Origin: Streptomyces griseorubiginosus
GTDB lineage: Bacteria; Actinomycetota; Actinomycetes; Streptomycetales; Streptomycetaceae
Length of the DNA stretch: 64,000 nucleotides
Reading direction: 5' to 3'
Assembly (NCBI RefSeq): GCF_001514195.1
Contig: NZ_KQ948740.1
Location: 1-64,000, forward strand
The notes below the pieces were generated by a model. It worked only from the letters and a program-made list of their open reading frames with translations. It did not search any database and was not told the DNA's origin. The position numbers and the translations under genes were made by a program. This document shows positions 1 to 8,630 of the stretch, piece after piece (position 1 is the stretch's first letter; each line of letters starts with the position of its first letter).

Positions 1-64
1 AGGGCTTGGTCATCTTCACTCGTGGGTGGAGTGTCTGCTGGTCCATGAGGGTCGTTGGGGTGGT

Positions 65-1430
65 GTGACACCTGAGGAGATGGCCGGGGTCCGGGAGGAC
101 CTGGAGGCGTTCGCGGCGGAGTTGTTCGACGGGTTCTTCCGTGCGGATCAGCGGCGGTGGGGGCAGGCGTATGTGCGCGGGCTGTTGCTGGACGGCCGAC
201 GTAAATCGGTGGAGCCGATGGCGGCCCGTCTCGGTGAGGACGGTAACCGGCAGGCGCTGGCCCACTTTGTGACGACGAGCCCGTGAAATCCGGCGCATGT
301 GCGGGCCCGGACGGCCTGGAGAATGCAGGAGGCGATCGGCCCGAGGCGTTGATCGTCGACGACACCGGCTTCCTGAAGGACGGGGACGCCTCGGCGTGTG
401 TGTCCCGGCAGTACACCGGCACCGCGGGCAAGGTCACCAAATGCCAGGTCGGGGTGTCGCTGCACCTGGCCCGGGATCATGCTTCGGCCGCGGTGAACTG
501 GCGGCTGTTTATGCCCGCGTCCTGGGATCCGGCCTCTCCGGAGGCGGATGCGGACAAGGTCGCCCGCCGCAGCCGCTGTGGCATCCCCGACCGGGTGGGG
601 CATGTGGAGAAGTGGCAGCTGGCCCTGGACATGATCGACGAGAGCAGGTCGTGGGGCATCGACATTCCCCTGGTCGTCACGGACGCCGGTTACCGGGATG
701 CCGCCGCTTTCCGCCACGGCCTGGAAGAACGCAACCTGCCCTATGCGGTGGGCATTTCCTCCCGCCACACCGCCCATCCAGCGGTCGCCCGGCCCGTCCA
801 GCCCGCCTACGCGGGCACCGGCCGGCCACCGGCCATGCAGTACCCCGAGCCTGCGCAGACCATGAAAGAGCTGGTCATCGCAGCCGGTCGGGCAGCTGCC
901 AGGCCGGTGTCCTGGAGGGAAGGCTCCCGGTCCGGCAAGTCGATCAGCGGATTCAAGCGCATGTATTCGCGGTTCGTGGCCCTGCGCGTGCGACCTGCCG
1001 GACGAGGCGTCCGCAAGGCCAGCGACGGCCCTGAACTGCCCGAACGCTGGCTGCTGGCCGAGTGGCCCGCCACCGAACCCGAACCGGTGCAGTTCTGGCT
1101 CTCAGACCTGCCCTCCGGGATGCCGCTGGCCACTTTGGTGCGGCTGGCCAAGCTGCGCTGGCGCATCGAGCACGACTACCGCGAGATGAAACAGGCCCTG
1201 GGACTTGCCCACTTCGAAGGCCGCACCTGGAACGGCTGGCACCACCACGCCACCCTCGTCTCCGCCGCCCACGCCTTCTGCACCCTGCAACGACTGGCAC
1301 GAGACCCAAAAGACGCCGTGCAGGTCTGAGCCTCTACCAGGTCGTCCGCGACCTCCAGACACTCCTAGCCACCTGGAACGGTGCCTGCCCCACCTGCCAC
1401 CGCGACATACCCACCCCCATACGAACCTGA
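65..1430 (+). pseudogene. IS701-type transposase, disrupted by three lesions
   Basis: Translation of the pieces gives a DDE transposase of the IS701 type common in Streptomyces. Visible motifs are the first Asp region (LIVDDTGFLKDG), the second (VVTDAGYRD) and the Glu region (IEHDYREMKQ). A GTG at 65 (VTPEEMAG) is the likely start; the frame stays open to the window edge. Three lesions break it: a TGA at 284-286 after FVTTSP, where I recall a Trp in the family; a frameshift near 338-345 that moves EALIVDD to another frame; and a frameshift near 1310-1325 that moves the tail (SLYQVVRDLQTLLATWNG) to a third frame ending at 1430. It cannot make an active protein. The left IS end may lie outside the window. 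Confidence 0.85.
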
Positions 1431-1439
1431 CCAGGCCCT

Positions 1440-1620
1440 ACTAAGGTCCGTCTGCAAACTGATCTTGCCCAGAGCAGGAATGACGCTGTGACCGCTGCTT
1501 CGTAGGAGGTGGCGGTCTTCTCGTATCGGGTGGCGATTCCACGGAAGCCTTTGAGCAGGTTGAAGCAGTGTCCGACGATGTTGCGTTGACGGTAGATCTG
1601 CCGGCCCTGTCCTGCGGACG
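1440..1620 (-). pseudogene. IS5-type transposase C-terminal remnant
   Basis: About 60 codons on the minus strand read GRQIYRQRNIVGHCFNLLKG, then FRGIATRYEKTATSYEAAVT and ASFLLWARSV. This is the C-terminal block of Streptomyces IS5-family DDE transposases, including the catalytic-Glu region (RNIVERCFN in relatives; here the Glu is replaced: IVGHCFN). The rest of the transposase is missing and the normal stop is lost. It abuts the broken IS701-type gene tail to tail, so this looks like a place where mobile elements accumulated and decayed. Confidence 0.7.
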
Positions 1621-1876
1621 ATGTCGCCACAAGCCAGAAACGGGAGCCAAACACCATGCCCCATATGATCAGTTTTCGCCAGTAACCAGCGGTTCGCGGT
1701 GTCAGCGGTCAGTCAGGGCGGCTGGACGAACGGCCTCCGCCCCGAAGCGTCGGCGGGGGCGGTCGGCGGCGGCTTCGGCTGTGCGGGCACGAGCGTCACG
1801 AGGATCCAGGGAGAGCTGACTGGCAGACGTCGTCTGCCGGCAGCAGGCCGTCGGCGCGGATCACGAACGACCGGGC

Positions 1877-2266
1877 TCACGCTCGCTGCAGCCCGAGGCC
1901 TGTCAGCAGACCCAGGGCCGCCGCTACGAGGGTGGGTGAGTAGTTGGTGGGGTCCGGCAATATGAGGGTACGCGTACTGGAACTGCGGTCGGCGTAGGGC
2001 ACGGTGAGGGTGAGCCCGCCGGCGATCCGGCCTTCGCCGCGGAGGCGTTGGCCGATCCTGTCGGCGAGTCCCAGGACGGCTCGGTGATGCTGCGCCGGAT
2101 CGAGGCAGTCCCGTTCCAGCACGAGGTCGGCGACCAGACGCGCTGCCGGTTCCGACGGGGCGACCGGGCGCGGGTCGAGGTGAGCAACGAACGAAACGGG
2201 CACCACCCCGTCACCTCCCCAACCGGGCAGAGCAGTTGAGAAAATCGGCTCTTCGACGCAGCTCAC
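1877..2266 (-). pseudogene. Y-family DNA polymerase C-terminal fragment
   Basis: The 129 residues match only the little-finger end of DinB/ImuB-type Y-family polymerases as seen in Streptomyces: a PVAPSEPAARLVADLVLERD stretch, LADRIGQRLRGEGRIAGGLT, TVPYADRSSSTRT and GLLTGLGLQRA. The catalytic palm and fingers (about 250 residues) are absent. The frame stops at GLQRA, where relatives run on as GLQRARVRAF. Full-length proteins bypass DNA lesions; this piece has no catalytic residues and is best read as debris. It could instead be a stand-alone clamp-binding fragment, but nothing supports expression. Confidence 0.6.
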
Positions 2267-2362
2267 TCAGGCGTGGTGCAGCAACTCAGGACGGGGCGGA
2301 CGGGCAACGGTTTGCAGCCGACCGACACCTTCCATAACGGAGCAAGCACCGGCCAGGGCACG

Positions 2363-3430
2363 TCATCCCTCGGGACTCCCAGCGCCGCTCGATCGACCTA
2401 CCGCCTGCTGACACTGACCGCCCTTCGGCAGCAGCTCCCAGCGCAGGTCCCCTGAGGCAAGGCCCACGCTCCAGGAGATGAGGGATGCCGCCATCCGGTC
2501 GAGCACCGGATACAGAGCCGCAGGGACGAGTCCGCACTCACGCGCGATCCGGTCCGTCTCAGCGCACCCTCGACCGGCTGATGGGTCCGTGTGTGCCGCA
2601 AGGCAGAGGGCGGTCAGCCGTACGACGGGGTCAACGGTGCCCTCACAGCCGCTTTTCGCCATGCGTAGCGCCCAGTCAGCAGCGCTCCTGCGGTCTGGGC
2701 GTGCGGGAGCAAACAACATTTCGTCGAGGACCTGGGCAACCACCACCCTGCCAGCAGAGCCGGAGACGATCGGCGTTCTACGGAGCCACCGCGCCTGCTC
2801 CAGTTCGCTCCACGGCAGCGGATCGCGGCCGAGGCGAAGGCTGCGCAGGACTCCAATCGGCAGCCGGACCCGCCCTTGAGAGTCCATGCGTAGTGCGCAC
2901 TGTACGGCGAGCAGCCGGGCCCCGGCCCCGGTGTGGCTTGGCAGGGCTGCGGCCAGGTAACTGAGCATCTCCCGGACCCGAATATGGTCACCCGGCCCCC
3001 TGGGTCGTCGCTTGCGGCGCCGGTCGACACTGTCCGACGACACCACGGCCGTACACAGGAAGGTTTCCGGAACCATGGCGGCCTGCTCCGTCACCGACGC
3101 ACAGGCCGTACACGCATCGGCGAGGCGCCAGAGCCGCCCACCCCGCTCGCGCGCGAGAAGCAAACGGATAGGACCGGCGCAGCCACGGTGCCGGGGGTGC
3201 CAGCGACAGCCTCGTTCATGGCACTGACAGGTGCGCAGGTATGGCGGCAGAACGTCACGCCGAGCATGTCCAGCCAGATGCTCGAGCGCCGCAGAGCGCG
3301 CGGATGCGGTAGCGGGCAGCGCGCCCCGGTGGTCGCACTGCTGACACACAAGCTGCGGCCCGCCAGAACTGGGCCGCAACTCCACAATCCAGGCACGCCT
3401 CGCCGTTGGGTGTGTTGTGCGGAGCCTCAT
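2363..3430 (-). CDS. Cysteine-rich protein with C-terminal helix-turn-helix-like region, function unknown
   Basis: I know of no function for this 355-residue protein, although it resembles proteins often seen in Streptomyces accessory DNA. The N-terminal third carries clustered cysteines and histidines (VCQQCDH; CQCHERGCRWHPRHRGC; DACTACA) that look like metal-binding fingers. The C-terminal part has a helix-turn-helix-like stretch (ECGLVPAALYPVLDRM). I chose the ATG at 3428-3430 (MRLRTTHPTARRAW) because codons upstream run into the repeated operator motifs of the divergent promoter region. It diverges from the small XRE regulator at 3598, so the two probably share control. A DNA-binding or zinc-dependent regulatory role is inference. 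Confidence 0.6.
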   Translation of the reverse strand: MRLRTTHPTARRAWIVELRPSSGGPQLVCQQCDHRGALPATASARSAALEHLAGHARRDVLPPYLRTCQCHERGCRWHPRHRGCAGPIRLLLARERGGRLWRLADACTACASVTEQAAMVPETFLCTAVVSSDSVDRRRKRRPRGPGDHIRVREMLSYLAAALPSHTGAGARLLAVQCALRMDSQGRVRLPIGVLRSLRLGRDPLPWSELEQARWLRRTPIVSGSAGRVVVAQVLDEMLFAPARPDRRSAADWALRMAKSGCEGTVDPVVRLTALCLAAHTDPSAGRGCAETDRIARECGLVPAALYPVLDRMAASLISWSVGLASGDLRWELLPKGGQCQQAVGRSSGAGSPEG

Positions 3431-3502
3431 AGGGCGCGTGCTCCTCCCAGTCCCGTCCCGCGCCGTTGTCCGCTCAAGAGAGAGCGACGGCCGCACACGG
3501 TA

Positions 3503-3583
3503 GTGCAGATGTCTGCCCTCCCGCCGAGCCGCCACCTGGAGAAATAGGGCAGAGGTCTGCACTGACAGGGCAGGGGTCTGCAC
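3503..3583. promoter_or_regulatory. Three-copy 17-bp operator-like motif in a divergent promoter region
   Basis: Three copies of a 17-bp motif, AGGGCAGNNRTCTGCAC, lie between the cysteine-rich gene and the XRE regulator. Copies at 3546-3562 and 3567-3583 are direct, spaced 21 bp start to start (two helical turns); the copy at 3503-3519 is inverted. Each contains a GCAGA/TCTGC half palindrome. The likely ligand is the XRE protein encoded 15 bp downstream, which would repress itself and the divergent gene. The motif is read directly; the binding protein is inferred. Confidence 0.65.
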
Positions 3584-3597
3584 CTTCGGATGGTCAA

Positions 3598-3861
3598 GTG
3601 ACGATCTTTCCTCCCGATCCGGACTTCGAGGCACTCCGCCTGGAGCTCGCGCGTCTTCGGGCGGCCCGAGGATGGAGCTATGACGAGCTCGCCGCCCGTA
3701 GCGGCCTCGCCCGACGGACTCTCATCGAGATCGAGCAGGGCCGCACGATCGGGACTCTGAAGACCTGGCACGCCCTCGCGCACGCCCTCAGCACTCCGCT
3801 CGATGAGTTCTTCTCCACCCTGTGCACCGGACACGAACCCCCGTCGAAGGCGGACGACTGA
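3598..3861 (+). CDS. XRE-family transcriptional regulator, 87 aa
   Basis: This is a single helix-turn-helix domain of the Cro/C1 type. The core reads LRLELARLRAARGWSYDELA, then ARSGLARRTLIEIEQGRTIG and TLKTWHALAHALSTPLDEFF, with recognition helix around residues 35-50. The GTG at 3598 is chosen because it follows the operator motifs directly; earlier in-frame codons would run through them. There is no sensor or oligomerisation domain beyond the HTH, so it may act as a simple autorepressor. It faces the cysteine-rich gene and lies 160 bp upstream of the DUF6083/helicase operon on the same strand, which it may also control. Confidence 0.8.
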   Translation: MTIFPPDPDFEALRLELARLRAARGWSYDELAARSGLARRTLIEIEQGRTIGTLKTWHALAHALSTPLDEFFSTLCTGHEPPSKADD

Positions 3862-4020
3862 CCGCCTTCGGGACGGCATTCGCCATCCGCTCGAATTGGT
3901 GACCCGAAGCGAACACGCTGTCGCACCCTCGAAAGCCAGTCTCAACAAGTACGGCCGTCCAGGGGACAACTGCGGCAGCGACACCGGCCGAGCGGCGTGT
4001 TGGCTGGCAGGTTCGCCCAC

Positions 4021-4902
4021 ATGCGCCCCACACCCCCTTCCCCACATCACCGGGACGGCAGCCCCGTCCACGTCCACAGCAGGCGTTCCCTCCGCATCAG
4101 CGGCGACAGTGCCAGCCGTCTGCTGCGGTGCGGCCAAAGCGACCGTTGTCGGGATTGCGGCAACCGCATCGAGTGGTACCACCGCACCAACGAGCGGCCC
4201 GTCCGCCTGCATCCTGACGAACTGCCCGCCGAGAAGGTGCCTGCTACCTGCCACTGGCACGTCAGCCGCGGTGTCGCTCATCCAGCGGGCGACGGCAGCG
4301 ACTGGTGCCGCCTGCCGCACGCCCTGGTGTGCCCTGCCCGCGACGCCCCTCCTGCCCCCGAATTGGCAGGACTGCGCCGCGCTCTGGCGGTCAACACCCG
4401 CCGCCTGATCGACTGCGGCGCATTCGTTCTCCCTTCCGCTCCGTCGAACAGCGATGACTTCCCGACGGCTACGTGTCGGCCGGCCCGACCTGTCGTACAA
4501 CTCCTGTACGTCCGCTACCTGGCCAGCCGCCCGGTGGACGAGATCCAGTGCGTCGCACAGACCCGCCGCCGTCACCGCTGTACAAGTCCACTGCTCACAC
4601 CTGGGTCCCCGGCAGGCGTCTGGACCCTCGTGCCCACCACTGCTACGTACGGCCAACTTCCGTTGCACGGGGACGTCATGGCCGTCTACGCGCTCACGCA
4701 TCTGCCCTATGCCGATCAACTGCGCTGGCGAGCCCAGCGCTGCCCAGAACACGCCGCCATTCCCACGGCCCCCGACGTGGCCGTGGCCGAGTGGGAGCCC
4801 TTCGATCCGATCGTCCACCACGACCACATCCACACCCGGCTCCCCGCGATCAGACGACGTCCAGGGCCTACCGACCGAAGCAGAATGGCGCCACAGCCAT
4901 GA
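4021..4902 (+). CDS. DUF6083-type protein with zinc-finger-like motif
   Basis: The 293-residue product resembles the Streptomyces DUF6083 group, recognised by RCRDCGNRIEWYHR near residue 40 followed by a conserved VRLHPDELP segment. Paired cysteines and histidines (CRDCG, CHWH, WCRLPHALVCPA) suggest a small metal-binding fold. The function is unknown. ATG at 4021 fits the family start better than the upstream GTG-type codons. Its stop overlaps the next start as ATGA (4899-4902), so translation of the two is coupled, and it is probably the first gene of an operon ending with the helicase. Confidence 0.6.
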   Translation: MRPTPPSPHHRDGSPVHVHSRRSLRISGDSASRLLRCGQSDRCRDCGNRIEWYHRTNERPVRLHPDELPAEKVPATCHWHVSRGVAHPAGDGSDWCRLPHALVCPARDAPPAPELAGLRRALAVNTRRLIDCGAFVLPSAPSNSDDFPTATCRPARPVVQLLYVRYLASRPVDEIQCVAQTRRRHRCTSPLLTPGSPAGVWTLVPTTATYGQLPLHGDVMAVYALTHLPYADQLRWRAQRCPEHAAIPTAPDVAVAEWEPFDPIVHHDHIHTRLPAIRRRPGPTDRSRMAPQP

Positions 4903-5402
4903 CCGGCCACCACGCGGTCGAAATCGCCCTAACCCGGCCCGCCACTGACGATGAGCTGTGTCGTGCCCGTCGTGTCGTGGCTCTGGCCTGCGACACCAGC
5001 CGCACCAGACTGCTGGCCCTGCAGCGCGCCATGAGTCCTGGCCGCGCCGTGCGGGCGCTACGCCACCGGCTCGATGCCGTACTGCCGATCGACGTTCTCA
5101 CCACCCACTACCCGGACCAGCAGGGCCGGGTCCTGCTGAACGTCGCCCTCAGCCCTGCCGCCCACACCACCGTCCGCCAAGCTGCGGCAGCCCACGGTCA
5201 ACGGCCCCGAGACTTCCTGAGACAGGTCGTGACCGATGCCGTTGTCCGCGACGCAGAAAACCGTACCCGCCATCTGACAAGCCAGCTGGAAGAACTGCTG
5301 GGCGAGCACACCCCGGAAGAGCTACTGCTCTGCGCCGCGCGCACACTCCTGAGCCATCCCCACCGCCGGCCAAGAGGCACGTGCGCCTCCGCCCCTTCTT
5401 AA
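4899..5402 (+). CDS. Unknown protein between DUF6083 and helicase genes
   Basis: I do not recognise a named family for this 167-residue protein. Residues 80-120 (RVLLNVALSPAAHTTVRQAA, then AAHGQRPRDFLRQVVTDAVV) have the strand-helix-helix pattern of ribbon-helix-helix DNA-binding proteins. An acidic helical stretch follows (LTSQLEELLGEHTPEELLLC). The start ATG overlaps the upstream stop by four bases and the next gene begins 9 bp after its stop, so it sits in the middle of a three-gene operon. A DNA-binding partner of the helicase or an antitoxin-like repressor is conceivable; neither is shown. Confidence 0.55.
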   Translation: MTGHHAVEIALTRPATDDELCRARRVVALACDTSRTRLLALQRAMSPGRAVRALRHRLDAVLPIDVLTTHYPDQQGRVLLNVALSPAAHTTVRQAAAAHGQRPRDFLRQVVTDAVVRDAENRTRHLTSQLEELLGEHTPEELLLCAARTLLSHPHRRPRGTCASAPS

Positions 5403-5411
5403 GGAGCCTCT

Positions 5412-6953
5412 GTGTCCACCCCGACCGACGAGCAGGTTCACGCCGTCGACGCCTTCCGAGCAGGACACCACCTCTCCCTGCAAGCGGGAGCCGGTACCGG
5501 CAAGACCACCACCCTCGAGATGCTCGCCGCCAGCACCAAACGACGCGGCCGCTACGTCGCCTTCAACAAGGACATCGCCTGCCACGCCGCTACGCGCTTC
5601 CCGCGCACGGTGACATGCAGAACCGCCCATGCGACCGCGTACGCCGCCCTGGGCCACCGGTATGCCGGTCGCCTCAACGGACCGCGCCAACCCGCCTGGA
5701 AAACCGGTCAGGCCCTCGGCATCACCCAGCCCGTCCGCATCGGCGATCACGAGATCAGCCACAGGACGCTCTCCAACACGGCGCTACGCGCCGTGAAGCG
5801 CTTCTGCTACTCCGCTGACCGAGCTCTCAGCCGCCACCATGTACCGCGGCTTCGCCGCCTGGCGACACCTGCCGAGCACACCCAACTCGCCGACGTGATC
5901 TTTCCGTTCGCGGTGAAAGCGTGGGCCGATCTTCAGAACCCCAACCAGGGTGTGGTCCACTTCGAACACGATCACTATCTGAAGATGTGGGCCCTGACCC
6001 AGCCGAAGATCGAAGCGGACTTCCTCTTCCTCGACGAAGCCCAGGACACCAACCCTGTCCTGGAACAGGTCTTCCATGCCCAGCGCGACCACGCCCAGCT
6101 CGTCATGGTGGGCGACTCCGCACAGGCCATCTACGGCTGGCGCGGCGCCCGCGACGTGATGACCGCTTTCGACGACGCCACCGCACTCCCTCTCACCCGC
6201 TCCTTCCGCTTCGGACCTCTCCTCGCCGAACAGGCCAACCGCTGGCTCGAACTCGTCGAGGCGCCCATCCGGTTGACCGGAAGCGAGACGATGCCCACGG
6301 AAATTGGTGACATCGCAAACCCGGATGCAGTGCTCTGTCGCACCAACATCGGCGCCATGGCCGAAGTCATACAGCTCCTCACCGAAGGCCGCCGCGTCGC
6401 CCTGGCCCGCGGCGGACACACACTCTCCGCACTGGCCTTGGCCGCACGCGACCTCAAAGAAGGCCGCCGAACCAGCCACCCCGAACTCGTCCTTTTCACT
6501 TCCTGGGGCGAAGTGCAGGACTACGCGGCATACGACCCCGCCGGCGGCGACCTCCAACCCTTCGTCGACCTCGTCGACACGCACGGTCCAGAGGCAATCC
6601 TCACTGCGGTCGACAAACTCACCGACGATGACGATGCCGACGTAATCGTCTCCACCGCTCACAAAGCCAAGGGCCGCGAATGGCCCATGGTTCGGATCGG
6701 TGACGACTTCCCGCCCCCTAAAAACACCGATCAGTTCGATGCTGAGGGGCGCCCCATCCCAGAATCAGTGAACGACGCCGACGCACGTCTCGCCTATGTC
6801 GCCATTACGCGTGCCCGCCAACGACTCGACCTGGGAGGGTTGTCCTGGATCGATACATATTTCAAAGCTTCGAATGCAGTTGCCACCACCGCCGAAGGCG
6901 CCGCACCGCCAGCTGCGTCGCAGCGCTCTAAAACCGAAACAATCTGCCACTGA
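5412..6953 (+). CDS. UvrD/Rep-type superfamily 1 DNA helicase
   Basis: The 513-residue protein has the SF1A helicase motif set. These are a Q-motif-like TDEQ near residue 5, Walker A GAGTGKTT at 26-33, Walker B FLFLDEAQD with DEAQD at 208-212, motif III VGDSAQAIYGWRG at 233-245, and motifs V and VI as VSTAHKAKGREW and AYVAITRARQRL near the C-terminus. It should use ATP to unwind or translocate on DNA. At about 500 residues it is shorter than chromosomal UvrD or PcrA (about 700 or more) and resembles plasmid or prophage helicases with reduced accessory subdomains. GTG start 5412 follows AAGGAG. It closes the DUF6083 operon and likely acts in replication, repair or transfer of the accessory element. 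Confidence 0.85.
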   Translation: MSTPTDEQVHAVDAFRAGHHLSLQAGAGTGKTTTLEMLAASTKRRGRYVAFNKDIACHAATRFPRTVTCRTAHATAYAALGHRYAGRLNGPRQPAWKTGQALGITQPVRIGDHEISHRTLSNTALRAVKRFCYSADRALSRHHVPRLRRLATPAEHTQLADVIFPFAVKAWADLQNPNQGVVHFEHDHYLKMWALTQPKIEADFLFLDEAQDTNPVLEQVFHAQRDHAQLVMVGDSAQAIYGWRGARDVMTAFDDATALPLTRSFRFGPLLAEQANRWLELVEAPIRLTGSETMPTEIGDIANPDAVLCRTNIGAMAEVIQLLTEGRRVALARGGHTLSALALAARDLKEGRRTSHPELVLFTSWGEVQDYAAYDPAGGDLQPFVDLVDTHGPEAILTAVDKLTDDDDADVIVSTAHKAKGREWPMVRIGDDFPPPKNTDQFDAEGRPIPESVNDADARLAYVAITRARQRLDLGGLSWIDTYFKASNAVATTAEGAAPPAASQRSKTETICH

Positions 6954-6964
6954 CGGGAGGAACC

Positions 6965-7046
6965 GTGCTGGAGACACACGCCCCAGCAGCGATCCAACGC
7001 AGAACCGGAACTGGCAAAGCGATGCTGCGGCTGCCACTACTTCTCG
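6965..7046 (+). pseudogene. Start of a small ORF interrupted by the ISAs1-type element
   Basis: A GTG at 6965 follows a good GGGAGG ribosome site 12 bp after the helicase stop. It begins VLETHAPAAIQRRTGTGKAM and is cut at the target duplication. Rejoining 7046 to 8427 continues the frame for about 35 codons to a TGA. A second frame on the right (8458-8620, WMRLQTSSEIRLYMDGRR) looks more protein-like, so the original gene may also carry an indel. Product unknown. Confidence 0.3.
7037..7046 (+). repeat. Left target-site duplication of the ISAs1-type element
   Basis: The 10-bp sequence CTACTTCTCG directly precedes the left IS end and recurs directly after the right end (8417-8426). A perfect 10-bp duplication shows a genuine transposition event with both ends intact. 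Confidence 0.85.
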
Positions 7047-8416
7047 CAGGGTCCTTTGCATGATCGAGATCTGTCCGGGTTCATCCGGTGATGCCGAGGG
7101 CGGTCAGGGGCCTTCGCCAGTCGCGAGCGGTGTGGCGTAGGGCGGCGGCGATGTTGGTGTGGCCGTCCTGACGGTGTACGCCGATGGCGAGGTTGCGCAG
7201 GCCGGCCATGATGCGCGGGAGATGGCCGGCATGGATCTTGGAGTCGTCCTCGCGGAACGTGCGGTCGCGGACGTGGTGCAGAAGATTTTCGATCTTCCAG
7301 TGCCCTCTGATCCAGTCGGCGAGCTGGGCGCCGGTAGCCGCGCCGGGCGGCAGGCCGGTGATCAGGTAGACGCGCTCGATGGTGAGCCTGCCGGTGGTGA
7401 AGTCCGCCCTCCAGCGCACGACTTGCAGGGCCTGGCGTGCGTCGGGGTAGTCGAGGTGGGTGAAGGCGGCGGTCTTCAGCCGCCGAATCTCCAGGCAGTG
7501 GTGGGCCCGAGTGCGGTCGTAGTGGTCGAGCGTGATCTCGCGCCAGGGCAGGCGGCGGACGCGGTCGAACAGACCGGGATGGTTGGCCTTGCCCTGGGCG
7601 ATGTAGTGGGCACCACGCTCGCGGAGGTATGGGCCGTGAACGTGCTGGGTGTGCAGCGCGTCGGCGGTGATGACCGTGCCGGTCAGGTCGACGCTGTCCA
7701 GCAGGGGCCGGATGGCGGGGATCTCGTTGCTCTCGTCGGCGACCTGCCGCTGGGCCAGGACGTGACCGGTGTGGTCCATCGCGGCGAGCAGGGTGACATG
7801 CCCGGTGACGTGGGTGCGCGAGCCGCGCAGGGCGTTGCCGTCGACAGCGATCGCCCGCAGTCCGGGGCCGGCCGGGGCGGCGCGGGCGGTGAGGAAGTCG
7901 CCGATCGCCCGGTCCAGGGCGTCGCCGTCGAGTTGGACGAGCAGACGGCGCAGGGTGTGGGGGTGCGAGACGGGCACGGTGCCGGAGAGCGGGTCGGTGG
8001 GGAAGCCGAGAACCCGGCAGGCCCACGCGGGGACGTCGCTGATCCATTCCGTGATCGCGGTGAGCGAGCGGGCACCGGCCAGGACACTCGCCCCCGGCCG
8101 CGGCGACCAGGGCGGACAACCGGTAGCGGCGGCCACGGACGCCTCTCGGGTCGGGCACCAGGTCCAGGAAGCCGGACAGTGCGACCGCGTCCTCCAGCGG
8201 GACCGGCGCGGCAGTCCGGCCCAGTTGGGCCAGCGCGGTGGGGTGTGAGTGTCGAAGTCCCATGAACACCTGGCGAGTCCGTGCCTGCTCCTGCATCTTC
8301 TTGATCACTGGGACCGTGCCTGCACTGCGTTCGCCCCCGCCCGAAACCGGGGTGTCCCACCCTAACTGCGAACCAGCCCGATGTTCCGGACAGAACCGAT
8401 CATGCAACAGCCCCTG
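7047..8416 (-). mobile_element. Complete ISAs1-type insertion sequence, 1,370 bp
   Basis: Both ends are visible. Left 7047-7078 and right 8386-8416 are imperfect inverted repeats of about 31 bp. They begin CAGGG on both outer ends and share TTGCATGATCG and CTGTCCGG blocks. Flanking CTACTTCTCG copies are the target duplication. The single minus-strand transposase fills the element, but it is frameshifted, so the copy can move only if another active transposase acts in trans. It inserted 93 bp downstream of the helicase gene. Confidence 0.88.
7081..8296 (-). pseudogene. ISAs1-family transposase, frameshifted
   Basis: The C-terminal two thirds (7081 to about 8090) read through the ISAs1/DDE_Tnp_1-associated fold: AIAVDGNALRGS, LLAAMDHTGHVLAQ, VITADALHTQ, HYIAQGKANHPGLF and WKIENLLHHVRDRTFREDDS. 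The N-terminal part starts at ATG 8296 (MQEQARTRQVFMGLRHSHPT) or ATG 8263, runs in a different frame through FLDLVPDPRGVRGRRYRLSALVAAA, and is separated by a frameshift in the C-rich run near 8091-8097. I do not think this is programmed frameshifting, because ISAs1 elements normally use one ORF. The mutation is therefore probably inactivating and fairly recent, since everything else is conserved. Confidence 0.85.
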
Positions 8417-8426
8417 CTACTTCTCG
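8417..8426 (+). repeat. Right target-site duplication of the ISAs1-type element
   Basis: This is the second copy of CTACTTCTCG, identical to 7037-7046 and directly after the right inverted repeat. Confidence 0.85.
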
Positions 8427-8630
8427 AGAGGACGAGCGGACCCTCCCCTAGCTGTCCTGGATGCGCCTCCAGACCTCCAGCGAAATCCGTCTCTACATGG
8501 ACGGCCGACGCACTGCCATCGGCAGCCTGAGCGCCACCACTCGGGCGCACACCCCAAAATCCGGTATTTTCTGCACATCAGCGCGGAACCTCAACTTCCG
8601 CCACTCACGTATCAGTTGGTCAAAGAATCG

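Noticed and set aside
7081..8296. Programmed frameshifting in the ISAs1-type transposase
   Set aside because: ISAs1 elements normally use one ORF, and the shift lies in a C-run without a slippery heptamer or obvious downstream structure. A mutation is simpler.
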